A stretch of 64,000 nt of DNA from Inquilinus ginsengisoli_B (GTDB lineage Bacteria > Pseudomonadota > Alphaproteobacteria > DSM-16000 > Inquilinaceae). Of the stretch, positions 7,488-15,409 are shown piece by piece; position 1 is the first letter of the stretch, and every line of letters begins with the position of its first letter. The notes under the pieces were generated by a model. The model ran no database searches and was not told the origin of the DNA. It saw only the letters and a program-made list of their open reading frames with translations. The stretch lies in assembly GCF_050434925.1 (NCBI RefSeq), contig NZ_JBNDJK010000001.1:7068001-7132000 (forward strand). Reading direction: 5' to 3'. The translations under genes and the position numbers were made by a program.

Positions 7488-10400
7488 ATGGACATGAAGC
7501 TCTCGCGCCGCGGCTTCCTGAAAGGGGCCGGCGCGGGTGTGGCGGGAACGACGCTGGGGGCCTTCGGCTTCGGCGACATCGAAGCGGCCTACGCCGCGGC
7601 GATCAGGCCGTTCAAGCTCGCCAACACCACCGAGACCCGGAACACCTGCACCTATTGCTCGGTGGCCTGCGGCATCATTCTCTATTCCAAGGGCGACCTG
7701 CGGAAGGGCGAGCGGGCCGAGATCACCCATATCGAGGGCGACTCCGACCACCCGACCAACCGCGGCACGCTGTGCCCGAAGGGCGCGGCGCTGCTGGACA
7801 CGGTCAAGTCCGCCACCCGGCTGCAGACCCCGATGCTGCGGCGCGCGGGCAGCGACAAGTTCGAGCGGATCTCCTGGGGCGAGGCGCTGGACAAGATCGC
7901 CCGGGCCATGAAGGAAGACCGCGACGCGAACTTCATCGCCAAGAACAAGGACGGCACCACGGTCAACCGGTGGCTGACCACGGGCTTCCTCGCGGCCTCG
8001 GCCACCACCAACGAGACCGCCTACGCCACCTACAAGGTGGTGCGCAGCACCGGTATTCTGGCATTCGACAACCAGGCGCGCGTCTGACACGGCCCGACGG
8101 TGGCGAGTCTCGCCCCGACATTTGGCCGTGGAGCCATGACGAACTCCTGGACCGACATCAAGAACACCGATCTCGTCGTCATCATGGGCGGCAATGCCGC
8201 CGAGGCCCATCCCTGCGGCTTCAAATGGGTCACGGAAGCCAAGGCCAACCGCGGCGCCAAGCTGATCGTCGTCGACCCGCGCTTCACCCGCTCGGCGTCG
8301 GTGGCGGATTTCTACGCGCCGATCCGGCAGGGCACGGATATCGCCTTCCTGCTGGGCCTGATCAATCAGTGCATCCAGAACGACAAGGTGCAGTGGGAGT
8401 ATGTGAAGGCTTTCACCAACGCCAGCTTCCTGGTGAAGGAGGGCTTCAGCTACAGCGACGGCCTGTTCACCGGCTATGACGAGCAGAAGCGCGACTACGA
8501 TAAATCGACCTGGGACTACGAGATCGGTCCCGACGGCTATGCCGTGGTCGACGACACGCTGCAGCATCCGCGCTGCGTCTGGAACCTGCTGAAGCAGCAC
8601 GTCGCCGTCTACACGCCGGAGATGGTGGAGCGGATCACCGGCACGCCGAAGGACAAGTTCCTGAAGGTGGCCGAGATGGTCGGGGAGTGCTCGTCGCCGA
8701 CCAAGGCGATGACCTCGATGTACGCGCTGGGCTGGACGCAGCATTCCAAGGGTGCCCAGAACATCCGCACCATGGCGATGCTGCAGCTGATCCTGGGCAA
8801 CATCGGCATCCGCGGCGGCGGCATGAACGCGCTGCGCGGCCATTCCAACATCCAGGGTCTGACCGATATCGGGCTGCTGTCGAATTCGCTGCCCGGCTAC
8901 ATGAACCTGCCGAGGGACACCGAGAAGGACCTCGCCACCTATATGTCGACCCGCGGCTTCAAGCCGCTGCGGCCGAACCAGACCAGCTTCTGGCAGAACT
9001 ACCGGAAGTTCTTCGTCAGCTTCCAGAAGGCGATGTTCGGCGCGGCGGCGACGCCGGAGAACGACTTCGCCTATGACTGGCTGCCGAAGCTCGACGTGGC
9101 CAACTACGACATCCTGCGGGCCTTCGAGCTGATGAAGCAGGGCAAGATGAACCTCTATTTCTGCCAGGGGTTCAACCCGCTTCAGGCCTTCCCGAACAAG
9201 GCCAAGCTGGCCGAGGCGCTGGCCAAGCTGAAGCTGCTGGTGGTGATGGACCCGCTGGAGACCGAGACGGCGCGGTTCTGGGAGAACCACGGCGTCTACA
9301 ACGATGCGGCCACCGCCTCGATCCAGACCGAGGTGATCCAGCTGCCCACCACCTCCTTCGCCGAGGATGAGGGGTCGCTGGTCAATTCCGGGCGCTGGCT
9401 GCAATGGCACTGGCCCGGCGGCACGCCCCCGGGCGAGGCCAAGACCGATGCCTGGATCATGGCGCAGATCCATCTGCGGCTGAAGGCGATGTACAAGACG
9501 GAGGGCGGGGCCTTCCCCGACCCGATCCTGAACCTGAACTGGGCCTATGCCGATCCGGGCGAGCCGAAGGCGGAGGAGCTGGCGAAGGAGATGAACGGGT
9601 CCGCCCTGGTGGATCTGTTCGACCCGGCCGACCCGACCAAGAAGATCGTCGAGGCCGGCAAGCAGTTGCCGAACTTCGCGGTGATGCGCGACGACGGGTC
9701 GACCGCCAGCGGCTGCTGGATCTATACTGGCAGCTTCACCGAGGCCGGCAACATGATGGCCCGGCACGACAACTCCGACCCGGACGACACCGGCACCTTC
9801 CCGAACTGGGCGTTCTCCTGGCCGGCGAACCGGCGGATCCTGTACAATCGCGCCTCCTGCGACGTCTCGGGCAAGCCCTGGGACCCGTCACGCAAGCTGA
9901 TCGAATGGAACGGCAGCAAGTGGACGGGCTACGACGTCCCCGACATCTCGCCGACGGCGAAGCCGGAGGATGTGGGGCCGTTCATCATGAACGCGGAAGG
10001 CGTCTCGCGCCTGTTCGCCCGCGGCATGATGCGGGAAGGCCCGTTCCCGGTGCATTACGAGCCGTTCGAGAGCCCGGTGGCCAATGTCATCGCGCCGAAG
10101 GTGCGGGGCAACCCGGCGTCACGGGTGTTCGCGGACGACTTCGCCCAGTTCGCGGACATCGGCTCGCCGGACTTCCCCTATGCCGCGACCTCCTACCGCC
10201 TGACCGAGCATTTCCACTACTGGACCAAGAACAACCATGTGAACGCGGTCCTGCAGCCGGAGTTCTTCGTCGAGATCTCGGAGGAGCTGGCGAAGGAGAA
10301 GGGCATCGCCAAAGGCGGCTGGGTGCGGGTGTGGTCGAAGCGCGGCTCGGTCTTCGCCAAGGCGGTGGTGACCAAGCGGATCAGGCCGCTGACCTGCGAC

Positions 10401-10577
10401 GGCAAGACCGTCCACATCGTCGGCATCCCGATCCATTGGGGCTTCATCGGCGCCGCCAGGAAGGGCTTTGGGGCGAATGTCCTGACGCCGTTCGTCGGCG
10501 ACGCCAACATCGAGACGCCGGAGTTCAAGGCCTTCTGCGTCAATATCGAGGCCTCGTCCGGGCCGCCGGTGGCGTGA
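7488..10577 (+). CDS. fdhA: Formate dehydrogenase-N/O type alpha subunit, selenocysteine-containing
   Basis: This is the molybdopterin catalytic subunit that oxidises formate to CO2 on the periplasmic side. The full frame is 1029 residues if the TGA at 8085-8087 is read as selenocysteine (Sec200); without readthrough it stops at 199 residues. The context NQARV-Sec-HGPTVASLAPTFGRGAMTN is the classic active site of E. coli FdnG/FdoG. A TAT signal (LSRRGFLKGAG) starts the protein. Cys54, Cys57 and Cys61 plus GTLCPKG bind the proximal [4Fe-4S] cluster. The start ATG has AGGAG seven bases upstream. Operon order fdhA-fdhB-fdhC-fdhE and the full sel gene set downstream support UGA decoding. Homologous to fdnG/fdoG. 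Confidence 0.97.
8085..8130 (+). promoter_or_regulatory. Bacterial SECIS element directing selenocysteine insertion at the fdhA UGA
   Basis: Directly after the TGA codon, CACGGCC (8088-8094) pairs with GGCCGTG (8124-8130). Inside, GGCGA (8102-8106) pairs with TCGCC (8110-8114) around a GTC apical loop. Bacterial SECIS elements start right at the UGA and carry a G and U in the apical loop, which SelB binds; the E. coli fdh elements begin with the same bases after UGA. Confidence 0.9.
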
Positions 10578-10589
10578 GGGAGAAGAGAC

Positions 10590-11534
10590 ATGTTCGCCCC
10601 GATCCCCAACCCCACCGTCGCCCCGGGCGCCCCGAAGTTCGGCGACCAGGATCTGATCCGGCGCTCGGCCTCCACGATCACCCCGGCCGCCGTGCGGCAG
10701 ACCGAGGTGGCGAAGCTGATCGACGTGTCGAAATGCATCGGCTGCAAGGCGTGCCAGTCCGCCTGCATCGAGTGGAACGACACGCAGGCCCAGCCGGTCG
10801 GCGAGAATCTCGGTGTCTACGACAATCCGGCCGACCTGACGCCGGACATGTTCACGCTGATGCGCTTCACCGAATGGGAGAACCCGGAGACCCAGAACCT
10901 CGAATGGCTGATCCGCAAGGACGGCTGCATGCATTGCGAGGACCCGGGCTGCCTGAAGGCCTGCCCGGCGCCGGGCGCCATCGTGCAGTATTCGAACGGC
11001 ATCGTCGATTTCGTGCACGAGAACTGCATCGGCTGCGGCTATTGCATCAAGGGCTGCCCGTTCAACATCCCGCGCATCTCGCAGACCGACCACAAGGCCT
11101 ATAAATGCACGCTGTGCTCCGACCGGATCGCGGTCGGACAGGGCCCGGCCTGTCAGAAGGCCTGCCCAACCCAGGCCATCGTGTTCGGCACCAAGGACGA
11201 GATGAAGGAATGGGCCGACTTCCGGATCAAGGACCTGAAGTCGCGCGGCTTCGACAATGCCGGGCTGTATGACCCGCCCGGCGTCGGCGGCACCCATGTG
11301 ATGTATGTGCTGCACCATGCCGACAAGCCGGAGATCTATGCCGGCCTGCCGAACAACCCGAGCATCAGCCCGATCGTCGAGGCCTGGAAGGGCGTGACCA
11401 AGGTGGTCGGGCTCGGCGCCATCGGCTTCGCCGCGGTTGCCGGCGTGCTGCACCATCTCTTCGCCGGCGCCAACCGGGTGTCGCCCGAGGATGAGAAGCA
11501 CGCCGAGGAGCTGACGGAGGAGCGACGCCCATGA
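10590..11534 (+). CDS. fdhB: Formate dehydrogenase beta subunit, four-cluster ferredoxin-type electron transfer protein
   Basis: The 314-residue subunit carries electrons from the alpha subunit to the cytochrome b subunit. Four cysteine groups for [4Fe-4S] clusters are visible in order: CIGCKACQSAC, CMHCEDPGCLKAC, CIGCGYCIKGC and CTLC...CQKACPTQA. A single C-terminal membrane helix (VVGLGAIGFAAVAGVLHHLF) anchors it, as in FdnH/FdoH. It starts 12 nt after fdhA behind GAGGGAG and overlaps fdhC by 4 nt, so translation is coupled. It has no signal of its own, as expected for a subunit exported with the TAT-bearing alpha subunit. Homologous to fdnH/fdoH. Confidence 0.96.
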   Translation: MFAPIPNPTVAPGAPKFGDQDLIRRSASTITPAAVRQTEVAKLIDVSKCIGCKACQSACIEWNDTQAQPVGENLGVYDNPADLTPDMFTLMRFTEWENPETQNLEWLIRKDGCMHCEDPGCLKACPAPGAIVQYSNGIVDFVHENCIGCGYCIKGCPFNIPRISQTDHKAYKCTLCSDRIAVGQGPACQKACPTQAIVFGTKDEMKEWADFRIKDLKSRGFDNAGLYDPPGVGGTHVMYVLHHADKPEIYAGLPNNPSISPIVEAWKGVTKVVGLGAIGFAAVAGVLHHLFAGANRVSPEDEKHAEELTEERRP

Positions 11535-12241
11535 CCGCCGCCGCCGACCGCAGGCCGGACGATGTCGAACCGGGCGACAGCGTCCATCCGGGCAAGCCGG
11601 TGACGGTCGACCGCTACACGGTCGGCGCCCGGATCAACCACTGGATCACGGCGACCAGCCTGGTGCTGCTGGCGCTATCCGGCCTGGCGATGTTCCATCC
11701 CAGGCTGTTCTTCCTGACCGCGCTATTCGGCGGCGGGCAGATGACGCGGACGCTGCATCCCTGGATCGGGGTGGTGCTGTTCTTCTCCTTCGTCGGACTG
11801 TTCATCCGCTTCTGGAAGGCCAATCTGTGGAAGAGCGAGGACAACACCTGGTTGCGCCGCGCGCGCGACGTCCTGGCCGGGCGCGAGGAGAACCTGCCCG
11901 AGCTGGGCAAGTACAATGCCGGCCAGAAATTCGTGTTCTGGGGCATGTCGATCCTGATCATCGTCCTGATTGGCAGCGGCTTCGTGGTCTGGGACCAGTA
12001 TTTCTACCCGTTCAGCACGATCGAGCAGAAGCGCATCGCCATCCTGGTGCACGCCCTGGCGGCGGTGGTGATCATCTGCGTCTGGATCATCCACGTCTAT
12101 GCGGCGATCTGGGTCCGTGGCACCATCGGCGCCATGACCAGGGGCCGGGTGACCGGCGGCTGGGCCTGGCGGCACCATCGCAAATGGCTGCGCGAGCTGG
12201 TGGCGCGGCGGCCCGGCACGGACAACAAGACGGCTCCCTAG
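11531..12241 (+). CDS. fdhC: Formate dehydrogenase gamma subunit, membrane cytochrome b556
   Basis: The 236-residue integral membrane subunit passes electrons from formate oxidation to quinone. Four hydrophobic helices are visible, with candidate haem-ligand histidines in INHWITATSLVLLALSG, HPWIGVVLFFSF and in the last helix pair HALAAVVIICVWIIHVYAAIW. This follows the FdnI/FdoI pattern. The ATG overlaps the fdhB stop (ATGA). The N-terminal 30 residues are hydrophilic and lack a signal peptide. Its presence shows that the enzyme is a respiratory, membrane-bound formate dehydrogenase, not a soluble NAD-linked one. Confidence 0.95.
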   Translation: MTAAADRRPDDVEPGDSVHPGKPVTVDRYTVGARINHWITATSLVLLALSGLAMFHPRLFFLTALFGGGQMTRTLHPWIGVVLFFSFVGLFIRFWKANLWKSEDNTWLRRARDVLAGREENLPELGKYNAGQKFVFWGMSILIIVLIGSGFVVWDQYFYPFSTIEQKRIAILVHALAAVVIICVWIIHVYAAIWVRGTIGAMTRGRVTGGWAWRHHRKWLRELVARRPGTDNKTAP

Positions 12242-12290
12242 GCCAGCCACAGACGAGTCACGTGGCCCGTCGGGTTCGTGAGGACAGAGA

Positions 12291-13208
12291 ATGAGTGACG
12301 ATACGGCCCGGCCCGACCCGACCGTGATCGGCGAGGTTGCGGCGCCGCCCTTTGCCCGCCTGCCCGACCCGCACCAGGTCTTCATCGACCGCACCCTGCG
12401 CCTGCGGACCCTGGCCGCGCGCAGCGAGATCGGCCCGTATCTGCGCTTCCTGTCCGACCTGGCCGAGCTGCAGTACCGGATCCAGGACGAGCTGCCCGAG
12501 CCGGCGATGCCCGACGCGGCGGTGCTGGCGCGCGCCCGGACCCATGGCATGCCACCGCTGGACCGGACCGGCTTCACGCCCGATGCCGCCTTCGCGGCGA
12601 CCTTCGACCGCTTCACCGGCGCCGCGGCCGAGATCGCGATGCCTCCGGCCGCGGCTCAAGCGCTGGACCGTGTGCGCGGGGCTGGCCGGGCGGAGGGCGA
12701 GGCCATGGTGCGGGCGGTTCTGGCCGGCGCCATTCCGGCCGATGCCCTGGCCGAGCACGTCTATGTCGCGGCGGTGCTGCAGGTCCAGTTCGTCCGGATG
12801 GCGGCGCGGCTGGACGCCAAGACGCTGGAGCCGGTCGGCAATGGCGCCTGCCCCTGCTGCGGCGGGCCGCCGGTCAGCACCATGGTGGTCGGCTGGCGCG
12901 GCATGCACGGCATCCGGTTCTGCGCCTGCAGCCTGTGCGGCACCTATTGGCACCAGGTCCGGATTCAATGCGTGCTGTGCGGCGGCAGCAAGGGCATCGG
13001 CTACCAGGAGGTCGAAAGCGGCGCCGGCACGGTGAAGGCCGAAACCTGCGACAGCTGCCTCCGCTATGTGAAGGTGCTGTACCAGGTGAAGCAGGCGGAT
13101 CTGGAGCCGGTGGCGGACGACGCCGCCAGCCTCGACCTCGACCTGCTGATGCAGCAGCAGGGTGAATACGAGCGCGGCGGCTTCAACCCGTTCCTGCTGG
13201 GCTACTGA
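12291..13208 (+). CDS. fdhE: Formate dehydrogenase accessory protein FdhE
   Basis: FdhE is a cytoplasmic rubredoxin-like assembly factor needed for active respiratory formate dehydrogenases. The 305-residue protein has the family's zinc/iron-binding cysteine pairs in its C-terminal half: CPCCGGPP, CACSLCGTYWH, CVLCGG and CDSCLRY. The start follows GAGGACAGAG, 49 nt after fdhC. It ends one base before the GTG of selA, which links enzyme assembly and selenocysteine synthesis in one transcript. Length matches E. coli FdhE (309 residues). Confidence 0.95.
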   Translation: MSDDTARPDPTVIGEVAAPPFARLPDPHQVFIDRTLRLRTLAARSEIGPYLRFLSDLAELQYRIQDELPEPAMPDAAVLARARTHGMPPLDRTGFTPDAAFAATFDRFTGAAAEIAMPPAAAQALDRVRGAGRAEGEAMVRAVLAGAIPADALAEHVYVAAVLQVQFVRMAARLDAKTLEPVGNGACPCCGGPPVSTMVVGWRGMHGIRFCACSLCGTYWHQVRIQCVLCGGSKGIGYQEVESGAGTVKAETCDSCLRYVKVLYQVKQADLEPVADDAASLDLDLLMQQQGEYERGGFNPFLLGY

Positions 13209-13209
13209 C

Positions 13210-14628
13210 GTGGCCGGCGACGCCCCCGCCCGCCTGCGCGACCTGCCCTCGGTCGACCAGGTGCTGAAGACGCCGGCGGCGGCGGCGGCGCTGGCGGCCT
13301 TCGGCCATGCCCAGACCACGGCCGCGGTACGCGGCGCCCTGGCGGTGGCGCGGGAGGCGGTGCGCGCCGGCGCCCCCGCCCCCGACGCCGAGGGTCTGGC
13401 GGCGACCGCCGCGGCGACGCTGACAGCCAGCGCGCGGTCGACCCAGCGGCCGGTGTTCAACCTGACCGGCACGGTGCTGCACACCAATCTCGGCCGCGCC
13501 CTGCTGGCTGAGGCGGCGGTCGAGGCGGCGGTCGAGGCCATGCGCAGCCCGGTGTCGCTGGAGTTCGACCTGGCCACCGGCCAGCGCGGCGAGCGCGACG
13601 ACCATCTGCGGGACCTGCTGCGCGAGCTGACCGGGGCCGAGGACGCTACGGTCGTCAACAACAACGCCGCGGCGGTGCTGCTGGTGCTGAACACCCTCGG
13701 CCAGGGGCGCCAGTCGATCATCTCGCGCGGCGAGCTGATCGAGATCGGCGGCGCCTTCCGCATGCCCGACATCATGGCGCGGGCCGGCACGGTGCTGCGC
13801 GAGATCGGCACCACCAACCGGACCCACCCGAAGGACTACGCGGCAGCGCTGGGGCCTGAGGCCGGGCTGATCCTCAAGGTCCACACCTCGAACTACCGCA
13901 TCGCCGGCTTCACCGCCGAGGTCGAGGCGCGGGAACTGGCGCCGCTGGCGCGGAAGCACGGCATCCCGCTGGTGCACGACCTCGGCTCCGGCACCCTCGC
14001 CGACCTTGCGGCGATCGGCCTGGCACATGAGCCGACGGTGCGCGAGGCGGTGGCCGACGGCGCCGACCTCGTCACCTTCTCCGGCGACAAGCTGCTGGGC
14101 GGGCCGCAGGCGGGGTTCATCGTCGGCCGCGCCGACCTGATCGCCGCGATCAACCGCAACCCGATGAAGCGGGCGCTCAGGGTCGACAAGATCCGGCTGG
14201 CGGCGCTGGAGGCGACGCTGCGGCTGTACGGCGACCCGGCCCGGCTGGCCGAGCGCCTGCCGACCCTGCGCCTGCTCGCGCGAAAAACCGATGAGATCGA
14301 GGCGCAGTCCCGGCGGATCCTGCCCGCGGTGGAGCAGGCGCTGGCCGGGCGCGCCACGGTCACGGTCCGGGCCTGTGCCAGCCAGATCGGCTCCGGCGCC
14401 CTGCCGCTGGAGACTCTGCCGAGCGCCGCCTTGGCCCTGACCCCGCCGGGTGACAGCGGCCGGGCGCTGAACGCCCTGGCCGCCGCGCTGCGCGGGCTGC
14501 CGATGCCGGTGGTCGGGCGCATCGCCGACGGAGCCCTCCTCCTCGACCTGCGCTGCCTGGAGGACGAGGCCGGCTTCCTGGCCTCTCTCGCCGCGCTCGC
14601 GCCCGGAGGGAGCGATGAGCTGGCTTGA
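13210..14628 (+). CDS. selA: L-seryl-tRNA(Sec) selenium transferase
   Basis: SelA is a PLP enzyme that converts seryl-tRNA(Sec) to selenocysteyl-tRNA(Sec) with selenophosphate. The frame starts at a GTG at 13210, one base after the fdhE stop, giving 472 residues (E. coli SelA has 463) and the family N-terminus ARLRDLPSVDQVLK. An upstream in-frame start at 13162 would overlap fdhE by 47 nt and is less likely. The PLP lysine is Lys294 in TFSGDKLLGGPQAG. Other family blocks are FNLTGTVLHTNLGRALL and NNNAAAVLLVLNTL. It overlaps the next gene by 14 nt. Confidence 0.96.
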   Translation: MAGDAPARLRDLPSVDQVLKTPAAAAALAAFGHAQTTAAVRGALAVAREAVRAGAPAPDAEGLAATAAATLTASARSTQRPVFNLTGTVLHTNLGRALLAEAAVEAAVEAMRSPVSLEFDLATGQRGERDDHLRDLLRELTGAEDATVVNNNAAAVLLVLNTLGQGRQSIISRGELIEIGGAFRMPDIMARAGTVLREIGTTNRTHPKDYAAALGPEAGLILKVHTSNYRIAGFTAEVEARELAPLARKHGIPLVHDLGSGTLADLAAIGLAHEPTVREAVADGADLVTFSGDKLLGGPQAGFIVGRADLIAAINRNPMKRALRVDKIRLAALEATLRLYGDPARLAERLPTLRLLARKTDEIEAQSRRILPAVEQALAGRATVTVRACASQIGSGALPLETLPSAALALTPPGDSGRALNALAAALRGLPMPVVGRIADGALLLDLRCLEDEAGFLASLAALAPGGSDELA

Positions 14629-15409
14629 CCGGCTTCGGGCCGGCCGCGCGGCGCCGCCCTCCCCCACCGTCGACGAGCAGCTGGCCGCCGCCTCGGCCGC
14701 GGCGCGCGGCGGCGACCATGCGGCGGCGCTAGCGATCTGGGGCCTGCTCGCCCGTGAGGGCGTGGCCCGGGCCCAGAGCAATGTCGGCGCCTGCTTCGCC
14801 GAGGGGCTGGGGGTCGAGCGCGATCTCGCCCTCGCCGTGCGTTGGCTGAGCCTCGCGGCCGAGGCCGGCGACCCCGTCGGCCAGCGCAACCTGGCGACGC
14901 TGCATTTCCGCGGCGACGGCGTGGCGCGGGACGACGGCCGGGCCGCCGCCCTGTACCGCGCCGCCGCCGAGCAGGGCGATGCCGCGGCGCAGGACATGCT
15001 GAGCTGGATGCTGGTGGAGGACGGCGCTCTGTTCGACCCGGCCGAGGCGCGGCTATGGGCGCAGCGCGCGGCCGAGCAGGGCGTCGCCGCGGCCATGACG
15101 CGGCTGGGCATGCTGCACCACAACGCGCTCGGCGTGGCCCGCGACCCGGCCGAGGCGGTGCGCTGGTGGCATATGGCCGCCGATCGCGGCGAGCCCGACG
15201 CGCAGGCCATGCTCGGCGCGGCCTATCATCTCGGCACCGGCGTGCCCAAGGATCCGGTCCAGGCCTTGGCCTGGCTGCTGCGGGGCACCGCCGGGGGCAG
15301 CGCGCTGGCCGGCCGGTTCCTCGGGCCTGCCCGGACCGCGCTCGATCCGGCCGGCATCGCCGAGGCCGAGGCCCTGGCCCGCCGGCCCGTGCCGGAGGCG
15401 ACGCCGTGA
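14615..15409 (+). CDS. Sel1-like (TPR subclass) repeat protein embedded between selA and selB
   Basis: The 264-residue protein is built of about five Sel1-like repeats of ~36 residues, recognisable by AxxxLG-type units such as NVGACFAEGLGVERDLALAVRWLSLAAEAGD and MLGAAYHLGTGVPKDPVQALAWLLRGTAGG. Such repeats form alpha-solenoids that bind proteins. No signal peptide is seen, so it should be cytoplasmic. It overlaps selA by 14 nt and selB by 4 nt (GTGA), so it is translated as part of the selenocysteine operon. A role in selenocysteine decoding or enzyme assembly is an inference from position only. The name Sel1 has no relation to selenium. Confidence 0.9.
   Translation: MSWLDRLRAGRAAPPSPTVDEQLAAASAAARGGDHAAALAIWGLLAREGVARAQSNVGACFAEGLGVERDLALAVRWLSLAAEAGDPVGQRNLATLHFRGDGVARDDGRAAALYRAAAEQGDAAAQDMLSWMLVEDGALFDPAEARLWAQRAAEQGVAAAMTRLGMLHHNALGVARDPAEAVRWWHMAADRGEPDAQAMLGAAYHLGTGVPKDPVQALAWLLRGTAGGSALAGRFLGPARTALDPAGIAEAEALARRPVPEATP

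Noticed and set aside
7488..8087. fdhA as a truncated pseudogene ending at residue 199
   Set aside because: The stop is a UGA at the known Sec position with a SECIS hairpin and full sel gene set next to it.
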